A stretch of 64,000 nt of DNA from Maioricimonas rarisocia (GCF_007747795.1 NZ_CP036275.1:62001-126000); one strand, 5' to 3'; shown: positions 18,060 through 27,980, counted from the first letter of the stretch. Translations and numbers: made by a program. Notes: generated by a model from the sequence alone, not told the origin.

Positions 18060-19394
18060 TTATGGAACGATGTGTGCCACGACCGGCGTTGGCTTCGCCT
18101 GGTGTTGCGAGGGTGCCTTCTCTTCTTCCGGCAGTCGCAGCGTTTCGAGGAAGGCGATGACCGCGTCCTGCTCGCGATCGCTGAGGCTGTCGAAGCGTTC
18201 CTTCACTGCGAGGGCTTCGCCGTGATGATGGGCGATCGCGTCCCGCAGCGTCGGGGCCCGGCCGTCGTGGAAGTACGGTGCGGTGTCGGCGACACCCCAC
18301 AGCGGCGGCGTCTTCCATTCATCGGGGCGAGGGTTCGCTTCGGGGATCGGCACGTCGAACTCGATGCGGCCGTAGTCGATCCGTTCTTCCGAGTTCACGA
18401 CGCGGTGCAGGGCCAGGTCGCTGTAGATCCCTTTCACGTTGCCCAGGTCGGGCGTGTGACAGTCGGCACAGCCGATCGAGGCAAACAGTTGCTCGCCGTG
18501 GATCGCCAGCTCGCGGGCGCCGGTTTCGACCGGCAGCACCCGTTCGGGCTTCTCGAGGAAGCGGCAGAAGGCGACCAGCGAGTCGAGTTGCTGCTGGTTC
18601 ATGTCGAGAGCCGCGTCTTCATCCGGTACATGGGCACCGGGGCGATCCTGCTTCCGCATGGGATTGCTCAGGCCGATTTCGACGGCACAGGCGGTCGCGA
18701 CGAACTCTTCGAGCGTGGCGAACTGGGCCTTCCACCCGAACTTGCCGATCCGGCCATCCGGCAGAACGCGAACGCGGCCGGAAGGCGTCTGGTCGAAGTC
18801 GCCGGCCAGCTCGGCACCGACCGAGCGAATCTGCCGCCAGCGAATGTTGTTGCGGATCGTCGCGTCGGAGATGCTGTCGAGGAGCCCGGCACCGAAGAGG
18901 GACGGGGTGCTCACGTCGTCGAAGAGAACCGGGTCGAGGTCGACTTCTTCGATAAAGCAGCTGCCGATCACGCGTTTCCCTTTCGGGACGATCGGAAACA
19001 GGCTCTGGACGGTATCGATCGTTTCGCGAAGGGCGTCATCGACGGCTGAGGCGTGCACAACGCCGACATGTCCGTCGGAATCGTGGCGGTTGGGGAGGAC
19101 TTCGAACGCCTGGACGTTGTGTTTATTGGCTCCGCTGCCGCCCACACGCCCCTGTGAGTGGCACTCGGCACAGGAGCTGGCGTTGAAGACGGGGCCGAGT
19201 CCGTCACCTCCGCCCGAAAGTGGATCGTTGGGGGTCCACTCGTGCTTGAAGAGATCGGCTCCCATCGAGACCAGTGCGGTCTGCGTGAGGCCGGCGTTCT
19301 GTTCGCCGGGAGCGGCGACTCCCCAGGCAACGTAGGATGCAAGCAGTGTGACACCGCCCCACTGCGTCAATTGACGGCGAACTCGTCCAGACAT
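18060..19394 (-). CDS. Di-heme oxidoreductase, DUF1111 family (putative thiol/peroxidase-like c-type cytochrome)
   Basis: 444 aa. The ATG at 19394 has GGAGG upstream and is followed by an export signal (TLLASYVAWGVAA). Two c-type heme sites are visible: CAECH at about residue 73 in the N-terminal lobe and CADCH at about residue 320 in the C-terminal lobe, as in the di-heme cytochrome c peroxidase superfamily. WKTPPLWGVADTAPYFHDGR is the signature near the second heme and supplies likely distal ligands. It should work in the periplasm, passing electrons to or from small c-type carriers. The exact substrate of DUF1111 proteins is not established. Monocistronic with its own terminator. Confidence 0.88.
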   Translation of the reverse strand: MSGRVRRQLTQWGGVTLLASYVAWGVAAPGEQNAGLTQTALVSMGADLFKHEWTPNDPLSGGGDGLGPVFNASSCAECHSQGRVGGSGANKHNVQAFEVLPNRHDSDGHVGVVHASAVDDALRETIDTVQSLFPIVPKGKRVIGSCFIEEVDLDPVLFDDVSTPSLFGAGLLDSISDATIRNNIRWRQIRSVGAELAGDFDQTPSGRVRVLPDGRIGKFGWKAQFATLEEFVATACAVEIGLSNPMRKQDRPGAHVPDEDAALDMNQQQLDSLVAFCRFLEKPERVLPVETGARELAIHGEQLFASIGCADCHTPDLGNVKGIYSDLALHRVVNSEERIDYGRIEFDVPIPEANPRPDEWKTPPLWGVADTAPYFHDGRAPTLRDAIAHHHGEALAVKERFDSLSDREQDAVIAFLETLRLPEEEKAPSQHQAKPTPVVAHIVP

Positions 19395-19510
19395 GACGAA
19401 GACCTCCACCTGACAGGAATCCAGGATCGGTCACAGGATGTGACGCCCGCGACTGCCGACCGGAATGATCCCGGCCTTTCTGGTTTACGCAGTCTCGGGG
19501 TGGAGGTGTT

Positions 19511-19557
19511 AAAGAGAAATGGCGAGAAAATGCCAGTTCGCGACATTTTCCCGCCAT
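19511..19557 (-). terminator. Probable intrinsic terminator of the 573-aa secreted protein gene
   Basis: The minus-strand RNA forms a 14-bp stem (arms 19519-19532 and 19544-19557, one G-U pair, 11-nt loop) followed by ttctcttt. Confidence 0.65.
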
Positions 19558-19587
19558 CGGGGGCGTCTCGGGCTTGCTCAGCGGGAC

Positions 19588-21309
19588 TCAGAAGGCGTCG
19601 ACCGCATTGAGTTCGATGACTGCTTCGCTGCCGGTTTCGTCATTCGTGTTGAGCAGCGGTGTCTGGACCGGCTTGGCGACGGTGGTGGTTTGCGGGGCGA
19701 AAGCTTCGTCGCCGTGCAGGGCGATCCGCTGTTCTCCCACCCGAATATCGGAGATCTGCAGGCGGCTGTGGGTGGGGCGGGAGGAGGCGATCGTCAGTGC
19801 GGGCTGTCCCCCGGTTTGCGCCCCGGGGCGAGGGGGTTGCAGCGTCAGGCGGATCTGGGTCTCGTCCGGGTAGGTGAACTGCAGAGCCAGCTGCATGTCG
19901 GAAGACCGGGGGGCCAGGGGGGAGCCCCAGTCGAATTGCCCGGCGTACCGCAGCTGGTAGTAGCCGTTGCCGGCCGCCACCTGCGGAGCGCCAAGCTGTT
20001 GTCCTCCGTGCCAGACCGACAGCGACGCCAGGTGCAGCTGCCAGGTGCGGGAGGCGTGGATGACCAGGTCGTCCGGTCCGAAGAGCATTCGGGGCTGTGC
20101 GTCGAGCGAGGCGAGCACGGTATTGAGGACGTGCGGCGGCGTCTGTTCGACTCCCATCAGGGCGGCGCATCGCAGCAGGATCGGCGCGGGAAGTTCGGCG
20201 ACGGCTTCGCGGTCGGCGAGGACCTTGGCGAGTTTGCCGCGGTCTTCGGTATGAATGTACAGCGAAGCGAGAAAGACGCGGCTGCGGGATGTTTCGATGC
20301 CGACGTCGAGGTTGCGCAGGATGGCGTCTTCGGCTGCGGCGACCCGTCCGTGTCGCTGCAGGACGCGGGCGCAGACGAGGTTGGCTTCCCAGACTTCGGT
20401 CGAGTATTCGAGGGCCCGCTGGGCGGTCTGCGGAGCGGTGTCGTAGCCGAGGTGCTCTTCGATGGCCGCCTGGTTGGCCAGTCCGGTTGCCAGCATGTCA
20501 TCCTTGCGGAAGTGCCCCATGCCGAGTTCTTCGAGTTTGCGGTAGGTCTCGGCGGCGGCGACGAGTTCGCCGGTTTCCTGCTGGGTCCGGGCGACGTAGT
20601 ACCAGTAGGGGGGATAGCACTCCATGAACGATTCCATCCGCTTGAGGACGCGGAGGCGGACTTCGGGGTCCCGCTCGGACATGGCGACTTCGAGGGCATC
20701 GAGGTCGTCGTTGCGGACGAGCCAGCGGTCGGGGATGTTCTCTTTCTGAGCCATCCGCCAGAAGGTATCGAGGAACTGCGAGGACTTCTGGACGACGGCG
20801 TTGAGGCGTCCCTTGTCGATCTTCAGCACGCTGTTTTCGTGCTGGTATTTCATGTTCCGGTAGTCCCACCAGCTGTTGGCGCCGGTGCGAAGGGCGTTGC
20901 CGAACTGCCCGGTGGCAATGTCGGTTCCCATCGCGAGGACATCCCAGGCGACCTTTCGCTGGACAGTCGACATGTGGTGACTGCGGGCGAGCGTCCGTTC
21001 GCGGTCGGCGACCGAGATGTCGTTGATCTCGTCGAGCACGGACGAATACAGCTTGATGATGTCCGGATCGCTGATGGAGTCGAGCTTGAGGTTGCTGAGG
21101 ATCTTCTCCTGTTCCTCGGCCAGGACCTCGTCGGAGGGATCCTTGCGGATCCGGTGGAAGGCGGCGCGGCAGTAGTTGAGCGCGACCGCCGTGGCCCGTG
21201 CCTTCTCGGTCGGGGCTTTGTCGGCGGGGGCATCTTCTGCGTGGGCGCCGGTGGCCAACAACGTCAGGCAGGTTGCGACAATCACACGATGCACGGTCCG
21301 CATGTCCAT
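19588..21309 (-). CDS. Hypothetical secreted protein with helical repeats
   Basis: 573 aa; two ATGs (21309, 21303) are possible. A signal peptide spans about residues 5-25 (VIVATCLTLLATGAHAE). Residues ~35-360 look like a helical solenoid with TPR-like spacing (VAAAETYRKLEELG, TAQRALEYSTEVWEANLVCARVLQRHG). Residues ~400-540 are beta-rich (WQLHLASLSVWHGG, LQFTYPDETQIRLTLQPP). No catalytic motif is recognised. The length and periplasmic address suit an envelope scaffold protein. A long open frame exists on the opposite strand, but only this strand has a signal peptide, a plausible fold and a terminator. Confidence 0.7.
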   Translation of the reverse strand: MDMRTVHRVIVATCLTLLATGAHAEDAPADKAPTEKARATAVALNYCRAAFHRIRKDPSDEVLAEEQEKILSNLKLDSISDPDIIKLYSSVLDEINDISVADRERTLARSHHMSTVQRKVAWDVLAMGTDIATGQFGNALRTGANSWWDYRNMKYQHENSVLKIDKGRLNAVVQKSSQFLDTFWRMAQKENIPDRWLVRNDDLDALEVAMSERDPEVRLRVLKRMESFMECYPPYWYYVARTQQETGELVAAAETYRKLEELGMGHFRKDDMLATGLANQAAIEEHLGYDTAPQTAQRALEYSTEVWEANLVCARVLQRHGRVAAAEDAILRNLDVGIETSRSRVFLASLYIHTEDRGKLAKVLADREAVAELPAPILLRCAALMGVEQTPPHVLNTVLASLDAQPRMLFGPDDLVIHASRTWQLHLASLSVWHGGQQLGAPQVAAGNGYYQLRYAGQFDWGSPLAPRSSDMQLALQFTYPDETQIRLTLQPPRPGAQTGGQPALTIASSRPTHSRLQISDIRVGEQRIALHGDEAFAPQTTTVAKPVQTPLLNTNDETGSEAVIELNAVDAF

Positions 21310-21630
21310 CCCGTCTTCTGGTTCAGAGGGTTGCTCGAGTGGGGAACTCTGTCTTCAAGTCTAAGCCATCACTTGATGGCCAACAGACATTCAAGCAGGT
21401 CTCGTACCAGTCGGGGGGCACATGGATCCTGGGGCACCGGCTGGGCAGGCAGGTGCGGTCGGCGAAGCGTTGCCGGTCAGGAGAAGATGAGAGGCGCCGG
21501 TCGGGGCGATGCCGGGTCGGACTCAATCGCGCAAGCAGCTTTGAATGAGAGAGTTGCGCGCTCGCTCGGAGCACCGGGGGCGGGGGCGGCGACTGGGCAG
21601 CGTCGAGCCGGGCAGATCGGATCGGAGCAG

Positions 21631-21675
21631 AAAGAAACAACGCGCCGACAATCTCACGTCGAGACCGCCGGCGCG
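21631..21675 (-). terminator. Probable intrinsic terminator of the aminotransferase gene
   Basis: On the minus strand a 7-bp GC stem (cgcgccg/cggcgcg, arms 21669-21675 and 21641-21647) is followed by ttgtttcttt. It starts 42 bp after the stop at 21718. Confidence 0.55.
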
Positions 21676-21717
21676 TATGAATTGCAAGAAGCCGTTGAAA
21701 ACCGTTCGATCCGGAAC

Positions 21718-22932
21718 TCAGGCCGCCCGGCGCTGCGTGTCTCCCATGGGGAAGGTGCGGGAGCGGGCCCCGGCGACTGCCTGGGCGAAGGTGTTGACAA
21801 CGATCGCCTGCCGTTCGGCGCCGAGTTCGGGGTAGATCGGCAACGCGATGGTCTCGGCTGATGCCCGTTCGGACTCGGGGAAGTCGCCGGCGGAATACCC
21901 GAGGCTGCTGAAGCATTCCTGCAGGTGCAGCGGCTTGGGGTAGTAAATGGCGGAGCCGACCTGTTCGCGGCGGAGAGTGGCGAGGATGTCATCCCTCAGG
22001 CCGTCGCGAACGCGAACGCAGTACTGATTGTAGACGTGCGTGCAGTCGGGGGCGGTTTCCGGGAGTTCGACGACGTCGGTCAGGCGGTGGTCGCGAAACA
22101 TCTGCTCGTAGCGGGCCGCGTTCTCACGCCGCGTTTCGGCCCAGTCGTCCAGATGCCGCAGCTTCACGCTCAGCACGGCCGCCTGCAGGGCGTCGAGTCG
22201 GCTGTTGATGCCGACTTCGAGATGCTCGTAGCGGCCGGCATCCCCGTGGACCCGCAGCCGCCGGAGGCGTGCCGCCAGGTCGGGGTCGTCGGTGGTGATC
22301 ATGCCTCCGTCCCCGGCACCGCCGAGGTTCTTGGTGGGGAAGAAGCTGAAGCAACCCATCGTGCCGAGCACGCCGGCGCGGCGACCGCGGTAGCTGGCTC
22401 CGATCGCCTGTGCGGCGTCTTCGATGATGGCCAGGCCGTTCTTGACGGCACATCGCCAGAGCGGTTCCATGTCGGCGCACTGGCCGAACAGGTGGATCGG
22501 CATGATGGCGCGTGTGCGCGAAGTGAGAGCCGCTTCGACCGCCTGGGGGCAGAGGTTGAAGGTCTTCGGGTCGATGTCGACGAAGACGGGCTGCGCGCCG
22601 GTGCGATGGATGGCGCTGCCGGTCGCGAAGAACGTATACGGGCTGGTGATGACCTCATCGCCGGGGCCGATGTCGAGCGCCATCAGCGCCAGCAGCAACG
22701 CGTCGCTGCCGGAGGCGCAGCCGATCGAGAATCGGGCGTCGCAGAATGACGCGACATCGCACTCGAACTCTGCGACCTCGTCGCCAAGGACGAACTTCTG
22801 TGAGGCGAAGACTCGATCGACGGCGTCGCGGATCTCGTCCTGGATGGTTTCGTACTGCTCGACGAGGTCAATCAGAGGGACGGGGGGACGGGACGATTGC
22901 GGTCCCGTCAGAGGCAGGATGACGTTGGACAT
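21718..22932 (-). CDS. DegT/DnrJ/EryC1/StrS family PLP-dependent aminotransferase
   Basis: 404 aa, ATG with GGAG 7 nt upstream. It has the sugar-aminotransferase fold: GCASGSDALLLAL binds the PLP phosphate, IIEDAAQAIG holds the ring-contacting Asp, and FFPTKNLGGAGDGGM carries the Schiff-base Lys. VGINSRLDALQAAVL is the family dimer motif. Such enzymes transfer an amino group from glutamate to a nucleotide-linked keto-sugar for LPS, capsule or glycan synthesis. No other sugar-nucleotide gene is adjacent, so the substrate is unknown. It is not obviously in an operon. Confidence 0.92.
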   Translation of the reverse strand: MSNVILPLTGPQSSRPPVPLIDLVEQYETIQDEIRDAVDRVFASQKFVLGDEVAEFECDVASFCDARFSIGCASGSDALLLALMALDIGPGDEVITSPYTFFATGSAIHRTGAQPVFVDIDPKTFNLCPQAVEAALTSRTRAIMPIHLFGQCADMEPLWRCAVKNGLAIIEDAAQAIGASYRGRRAGVLGTMGCFSFFPTKNLGGAGDGGMITTDDPDLAARLRRLRVHGDAGRYEHLEVGINSRLDALQAAVLSVKLRHLDDWAETRRENAARYEQMFRDHRLTDVVELPETAPDCTHVYNQYCVRVRDGLRDDILATLRREQVGSAIYYPKPLHLQECFSSLGYSAGDFPESERASAETIALPIYPELGAERQAIVVNTFAQAVAGARSRTFPMGDTQRRAA

Positions 22933-23497
22933 TCAGCGACTCCATTCGCTGGTAACGCGGCTGTGCCGGTGAGATCAGGGTGCGCCGCAGACCGCCAACA
23001 CGGCGGCGGGTATTTCAGCCGCGGTAACCTATGGAGGGGGCGAATCCGTGTCAATACGGACTTAACACAACGTCGAGCGGGACCGGCGTGGGGCCGGTGC
23101 GTCGGCGGCCTCCCGGGGCGTTTGACGTAAGTCGCGCGGTTGCGTCGGCGGGCCTCCGCAAGTTACGGCGACAGGACGGTCAGGAGATTCCCGGGTTAGG
23201 CGAGGAGGAATTGCGTCAATTTGTTGCTGCAGAAGAATTTCCAATTGACGGTTCGAGCGCAACGAGCCAATAATTCTGCGTGGCTGTTGCGGTAAGTCTG
23301 TCAGATCTGCTTGCGGATCTCCGGGACTTGCGTCCAGCAGTGGCGGGCCCCATTCACGGATGTTGCAGCGAATCGGTTACGGCATTGACCGCATGCTGGC
23401 ATGCGGACCTTGATTGTGTCGCGCTTCGGATGTGCGGGTGCCGCATCGAAGCTCCGATCCACCAGCACCCACTGGTGACGCTCAAGGAGTCCACGGA
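22933..23497. other. 565-bp gap upstream of the histone-like gene
   Basis: No supported gene. It holds the promoter of the minus-strand aminotransferase and of the plus-strand histone-like gene. Around 23030-23060 an A+T-richer segment (gtcaatacggacttaac) may be a promoter for the aminotransferase. The Shine-Dalgarno aaggag at 23484-23489 serves the gene at 23498. Confidence 0.35.
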
Positions 23498-24133
23498 ATG
23501 GCGAGCACGACCAAGACCTCGACCCGCAAGTCGACCGGCAAAACAAGCCGGTCCCGGACCACCTCCCAGAAATCCACCGCCGCAAAGCCGGCCAGCGGTA
23601 CGAAATCCAGGGCCTCCAAGCCCCGGACCGCTTCCGCCACCACCGCTAAACGCACGACCACCGCCAGCAAGGGGAAGTCGTCGACGGCGAAGTCCTCGAC
23701 GGCCAAATCGACGTCCAAAGCCCGTACGGGCAACTCGGCACGACCCACGACTGCCAAGTCGTCGAAAACCACAACCGCCTCGCGGAAGTCGACTGCCGCC
23801 AAGTCGACGAAGACGACCCGCGCCAAATCGACCACCGGCAAGACGACGGCGAGCAAGACCACCGCCAGCAGCACGACCGCCAGCAAAACCACCACCGGAA
23901 AGAAGAACAAGCCGACGACGGCTACGGCAAAGAAGACCACCACCCGCACGAAGTCGTCCTCCAGCCGGTCGAAACCGACCACTGCTGCGGCTTCGAAGTC
24001 GACCCGTGCTTCGGCAACCCGTTCGGCCAAACCGCGAGCCACTGCCGCGAAAAGCACGGCGGCCAAGTCGCAGAAGACGAGCTCCGCCAAGTCCGGCACA
24101 GCCCGCCGGACCCGCTCGAAGACGAAGGCCTGA
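23498..24133 (+). CDS. Histone H1-like Lys/Ser/Thr/Ala-rich DNA-binding protein
   Basis: 211 aa from the ATG at 23498, with aaggag 8 nt upstream; longer in-frame starts lack a ribosome site. Almost the whole protein is Lys, Thr, Ser, Ala and Arg in short degenerate repeats (KSTAAK, KTTTASK, AKSTTGKTT), with no hydrophobic core, so it is intrinsically disordered and strongly positive. The composition is that of the C-terminal tail of eukaryotic H1 and of bacterial H1-like proteins such as Hc1/Hc2 and AlgP. It probably coats or compacts DNA. Planctomycetes have condensed nucleoids, which fits but does not prove this. Long overlapping frames on both strands are by-products of its codon pattern. 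Confidence 0.8.
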   Translation: MASTTKTSTRKSTGKTSRSRTTSQKSTAAKPASGTKSRASKPRTASATTAKRTTTASKGKSSTAKSSTAKSTSKARTGNSARPTTAKSSKTTTASRKSTAAKSTKTTRAKSTTGKTTASKTTASSTTASKTTTGKKNKPTTATAKKTTTRTKSSSSRSKPTTAAASKSTRASATRSAKPRATAAKSTAAKSQKTSSAKSGTARRTRSKTKA

Positions 24134-24318
24134 CGAGGCGCACAGTCGAGTCAACCGGAATCACGCAGCAACAGGTCGGGACCATCAGGCCCCGGCCTGT
24201 TTGCGTTGGCTCCAGGCGGAAAAGACAATAGTCTGGCGGCCCGATCGCCCTGGTCGTCCATTGCCGCGACCAGATCCCAGACTCTGACCGACCCGCCCGG
24301 CGAACCTGTGAGGCACCT

Positions 24319-25992
24319 TTGGAAGCTCATCCGCTGCGCTTCTTCCGCAATCTCAGCCGCAGCCGCGAGATCTTTACGGTACTGCTCAACCACGGCTTCG
24401 GTGATCTGCTGGAGCGGCTCAAGCTGCGCCGGTACGTCCAGTGGGGCCGGCGCGTCATTCTGAGGAAGCGGCAGCCGGAACTCCCCGAGCACTACACCAC
24501 AGCCCAGCGGCTGCGGATGACGCTGGAAGATCTGGGGCCGACGTTTATCAAGTTCGGACAGGTGTTGAGCACGCGGCCCGACATCGTCCCGGCCGACGTC
24601 ATTGCCGAACTCGAGCACCTGCAGGAAGGCGTTCCTCCCTTTCCCTCCGACCAGGCTGTTCACCGGCTGGAAGTCGAGTTCCAGAAACCGCTGAGCGAGC
24701 TGTTCGCCGAGTTCGAGCGCGAGCCGCTCGCCGCCGGATCGCTCGGTCAGGTGCACCGGGCGCGGCATCACGACGGCACGCTGCTGGCGGTGAAGATTCG
24801 TCGCCCCAATGTCATCCGCGACGTCGAACGCGACCTGGCATTGATGCTTGACCTGGCGATTCTGATGGAGCGGCACATTCCCGAAAGCGACGTGTTCGAT
24901 CCGGTCGGCCTGGTCAACCACTTCACGCGGACGATCCGCCGTGAGATGAACTTCTGCCGCGAAGCACGCACGCTGCAGGAATTCGCCAAGCTGTTCCGTG
25001 ACGACGCGACGCTGACCGTGCCTTTCGTGTACGACGAGCTGACCTGCGAATCGGTACTCACCATGCAGTTTGTCGGAGGCTGCCGGGCCGATGACGATGC
25101 GGGGATCGCGCGGCTGGGGGTGGCTCCTTCACAGCTGGCGTCGAACGGCGCACGCATCTTCATGAAGATGGCGTTCGAGCTGGGGATCTTTCATGGCGAT
25201 CCGCATCCGGGCAACCTCCGCATCCAGGCCGACGGATCGATTGGTCTGATCGATTACGGAATGGTCGGCTACCTCGATCGGGCCAAGCGGGACCAGCTGG
25301 TTGATCTGTTCGTGGCCATCGTGCACCAGAATGTCGACGATGCCGTGCGGATTGTCGAAGAGATGGGGAATCCCTCCCGACCCATCGACGATCTGCTGCT
25401 GCATGCCGACGTGCAGGACTTCGTCGAGACCTACTACGGTGTCGAACTGGCACGGTTGAATGTCGGCAACATGTTGTCCGACTTTGTCTCGATCCTTTCG
25501 CAGCATGGTCTGCGGTGTCCGGCCGATCTGATGCTGCTCATCCGGGCGATCGTGACTCTCGAGGGGGTGGGGCGGCGGATCGATCCGCAGTTCAACCTGG
25601 CGGGGGAACTGGCACCATATGTCGAGCGGCTCGTCAAACGAAGGTACGATCCGAAGCGGATGGCTGCCCGGGCGATGGCCGACTTCCGGGAACTGCTCTC
25701 GGCAGTGCACGATCTTCCCATTCACCTGGGGAACACGCTGGAGAAGCTCAGCCAGGACGAACTGAAGGTACAGCTCGAGCATCGCAGTCTGGATCGACTG
25801 ATCACCGAGTTCGACCGTTCGAGCAACCGGATCACCGTCGGGCTGGTCACGTCGTCGTTGATCGTTGCGTTCGCACTGATCATCCGGAGTGGCTCCAGTG
25901 CGTCCACCTGGATCACGGTTCCGGTCTTCGCTCTTTCGGGCATGCTCGGGATCTGGTTGATCTACGGAATTCTAAGGAGCGGTCGGCTATGA
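24319..25992 (+). CDS. ABC1/UbiB/AarF family atypical protein kinase
   Basis: 557 aa from a TTG at 24319 with gagg upstream; no in-frame ATG or GTG lies closer that keeps the N-terminal helix. Motifs: [14 protein letters not shown] (KxGQ, the N-terminal extension over the active site), [11 protein letters not shown] (Ala-rich loop in place of the Gly-rich loop), AVKIRRP (Lys), HGDPHPGNL (catalytic loop) and LIDYGMVG (DFG-like, here DYG). Two C-terminal transmembrane helices (residues ~505-550) anchor it. Homologues support ubiquinone or other lipid biosynthesis as ATPases. The stop overlaps the next start by 4 bp (ATGA), so it is coupled to an ABC ATPase. Confidence 0.9.
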   Translation: MEAHPLRFFRNLSRSREIFTVLLNHGFGDLLERLKLRRYVQWGRRVILRKRQPELPEHYTTAQRLRMTLEDLGPTFIKFGQVLSTRPDIVPADVIAELEHLQEGVPPFPSDQAVHRLEVEFQKPLSELFAEFEREPLAAGSLGQVHRARHHDGTLLAVKIRRPNVIRDVERDLALMLDLAILMERHIPESDVFDPVGLVNHFTRTIRREMNFCREARTLQEFAKLFRDDATLTVPFVYDELTCESVLTMQFVGGCRADDDAGIARLGVAPSQLASNGARIFMKMAFELGIFHGDPHPGNLRIQADGSIGLIDYGMVGYLDRAKRDQLVDLFVAIVHQNVDDAVRIVEEMGNPSRPIDDLLLHADVQDFVETYYGVELARLNVGNMLSDFVSILSQHGLRCPADLMLLIRAIVTLEGVGRRIDPQFNLAGELAPYVERLVKRRYDPKRMAARAMADFRELLSAVHDLPIHLGNTLEKLSQDELKVQLEHRSLDRLITEFDRSSNRITVGLVTSSLIVAFALIIRSGSSASTWITVPVFALSGMLGIWLIYGILRSGRL

Positions 25993-26747
25993 GCGGCGCA
26001 TCTCCAGACGCGGAGCAGGGCGATCTGCTGCCCGAGCTGGAACGCAGGGCCGTCTTTCGTGCACGGGGGCTGACCAAGGTCTACCACATGGGAGAGGTGG
26101 ACGTGCACGCCCTGCGCGGCGTCGACCTGGATCTGTTCGAGGGAGAGCTGATGGTGCTGCTGGGGCCGTCCGGCAGCGGGAAGTCGACCCTCCTGAACAT
26201 CCTCGGCGGCCTGGATGTGCCGAGCGGAGGCAGCGTCCACTACCTCGATCATGATCTGACGCAGAACGATGACGCGGCGCTCACCCGGTATCGTCGGGAA
26301 CACGTGGGGTTCGTGTTCCAGTTCTACAACCTCATTCCCAGTCTGACGGCTCGCGAGAACGTCGCGCTGGTGACCGAGATTTCCAGCAACCCGATGCGTC
26401 CCGAAGAAGCACTCGAGCTGGTCGGGCTGGGTGAGCGGAAGGACCATTTCCCGGCTCAATTGTCCGGCGGAGAACAGCAGCGCGTAGCGATCGCACGTGC
26501 GGTGGCGAAGCGTCCCGACGTGCTGCTCTGTGACGAACCGACCGGTGCTCTCGACGTCAAAACCGGAGTCATCGTTCTGAGTGTGATCGAGCGAATCAAC
26601 CGGGAGCTGGGAACAACGACTGCGGTCATCACGCACAACGCCGTCATCTCGAAGATGGCCGATCGTGTCGTCTCCCTCTCGGATGGCCTGATTCACGGGG
26701 TCGAACGGAACGCACATAAGGCAGCGGCCCACTCGCTCGAGTGGTGA
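25989..26747 (+). CDS. ABC transporter ATP-binding protein (LolD/MacB type)
   Basis: 252 aa from the ATG at 25989, overlapping the UbiB stop by 4 bp; an open frame runs further upstream but inside ubiB. Walker [11 protein letters not shown]-loop [10 protein letters not shown], signature LSGGEQQR, Walker [13 protein letters not shown] and H-loop ITHNA are all intact, so it should hydrolyse ATP. The [18 protein letters not shown] region and [16 protein letters not shown] are typical of the LolD/MacB/FtsE group that works with FtsX-like permeases. No permease gene follows; the next 1.5 kb is a non-coding array. Its partner must lie elsewhere in the genome. Confidence 0.92.
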   Translation: MSGASPDAEQGDLLPELERRAVFRARGLTKVYHMGEVDVHALRGVDLDLFEGELMVLLGPSGSGKSTLLNILGGLDVPSGGSVHYLDHDLTQNDDAALTRYRREHVGFVFQFYNLIPSLTARENVALVTEISSNPMRPEEALELVGLGERKDHFPAQLSGGEQQRVAIARAVAKRPDVLLCDEPTGALDVKTGVIVLSVIERINRELGTTTAVITHNAVISKMADRVVSLSDGLIHGVERNAHKAAAHSLEW

Positions 26748-26996
26748 TGCCGGGGGAATACCGCTTGCAGCCGTCGGTCGTGGGCGGCTCGTAAGTGGCT
26801 GTTCTGCAGGCTTTTGCGAAGCGGCTGCGGGTGTGTCTGTCGCCACTTTCGCCGAATCTTCGAAAACGGGACTTGTCGGATTCGGCGGGGCGTCCATGAT
26901 CCCAGCATCAAAGGCAACGAGACAGACACATCTCAGACGACACTTCCGCTTTCAAACATTCAGAAACAGACGATTGCACGATGTGATTCGGTGTCC

Positions 26997-27056
26997 GTGA
27001 CTGGCCCGCCGCGGTACTGAATCCATCTGCTGCCCCCACCCTCGCGGTGGGGGTTT
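26997..27056 (+). ncRNA. Array unit 1 (core + hairpin)
   Basis: Core gtgactggcccgccgc at 26997-27012, then an 8-bp stem cccccacc/ggtggggg (27033-27040, 27046-27053) with loop ctcgc and a short T-run. This is the most divergent unit. Confidence 0.5.
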
Positions 27057-27155
27057 CAAACAATCGCTGCAGATTCCGGGTTGTTCCCTGCACCATCCGA
27101 GAGTGATGGTCGAGCTTCACGGAGTCGCAGCCGGAAAGGACGTGGTTCGACATTT

Positions 27156-27216
27156 GCGTCTGGCCCGCCGCAGTGTCGGATCACTCCAGCGCCCTCGCCT
27201 TCGGGCGGGGGCGCGT
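27156..27216 (+). ncRNA. Array unit 2 (core + UUCG hairpin)
   Basis: Core gcgtctggcccgccgc, then agtgtcggatcactcca and an 11-bp stem gcgccctcgcc/ggcgggggcgc (27189-27199, 27204-27214) closed by ttcg. Type shared with unit 5. Confidence 0.55.
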
Positions 27217-27328
27217 CTTACAGAATGGGTCATGTCACGATCGAGCTCCAATCGTGCTCTCTGGTAAGGAGAGCAACGGAGCAGACGGAAGTCAGGGTCG
27301 TGGCCAGGAGATGGGGGTGGTTGGTTCT

Positions 27329-27391
27329 GTGACTGGCCCGCCGCAAAGCTGACCCCCTCAGACGCCTCCGTCCTTCGGGGCGGAGGCGTTG
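27329..27391 (+). ncRNA. Array unit 3 (core + UUCG hairpin)
   Basis: Core gtgactggcccgccgcaaag, cccctc, then a 12-bp stem acgcctccgtcc/gggcggaggcgt (27362-27373, 27378-27389) closed by ttcg. Upstream ggggtgg may pair with the cccc of the spacer. Confidence 0.55.
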
Positions 27392-27632
27392 TTGAATCAC
27401 CGTGACGATTACGTCCGGAAGTCAGACCGTGTTTCGGCACTTGCGGCCGATCGGCCGCATTGCCGAATCGCAAGCGCCCTTCGCCGAAAGGCTGAGCGCA
27501 CCAGACATCGGTTCCCGTTCCCGTGTGTTGCCGGTCCCTCCCCAACAAATGGACGTTGTCCAGATGCGGAAGGAATTCGCGCCGGGATCGCTTCGCAGGG
27601 ATCGAGACCTGGAGATGATGGGGGTTGGATTT

Positions 27633-27696
27633 GTGACTGGCCCGCCGCAAGGCCGATCCCCTCAGGCGCCTCCGCCATTCGTGGCGGGGGCGTTTT
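27633..27696 (+). ncRNA. Array unit 4 (core + UUCG hairpin + T-run)
   Basis: Core gtgactggcccgccgcaagg, gatcccctcag, then a stem gcgcctccgcca/tggcgggggcgt (27666-27677, 27682-27693) closed by ttcg and followed by tttt, so it could end transcription as an intrinsic terminator. Confidence 0.6.
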
Positions 27697-27790
27697 GAAT
27701 TCAGTGCTGTGTTTTTTCCTGAGTTGAGCTGCGCCCTGCGTGCGCAGCGATCCAGCAGAACTTCGATGAGGAGGATGTGGTTCGACATCT

Positions 27791-27849
27791 GTGACTGGCC
27801 CGCCGCAGTGTCGAGCCACTCCAGCGCCCCTGCCTGCGGGCAGGGGCGC
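27791..27849 (+). ncRNA. Array unit 5 (core + UGCG hairpin)
   Basis: Core gtgactggcccgccgcagtg, then an 11-bp perfect stem gcgcccctgcc/ggcaggggcgc (27824-27834, 27839-27849) closed by tgcg, another UNCG loop. Compared with unit 2, two adjacent pairs change together (C-G to U-A and U-G to C-G). Confidence 0.6.
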
Positions 27850-27980
27850 GTGAAACATCGGGTCCCGTTCCCGCCAGTCGGTGATCTCTTCCGACGAACG
27901 GACTTTGTCCACTGGCGGAAGGATTCCGCGCCGGGATCCCGGCACGGGAACGGCGGCCTGAAGACGATGGGGTTGGACTT

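Noticed and set aside
19519-21861. 780-residue open frame on the plus strand
   Set aside because: It is antisense to the 573-aa exported protein and the aminotransferase end, lacks a signal peptide or domain, and arises from GC-rich codon bias.
23280-24287. Long plus-strand Pro/Arg-rich frame and a minus-strand Gly/Arg-rich frame over the histone-like gene
   Set aside because: Both are frameshifted readings of the Lys/Thr/Ala codon repeats. Only the chosen frame has a ribosome site and a known composition class.
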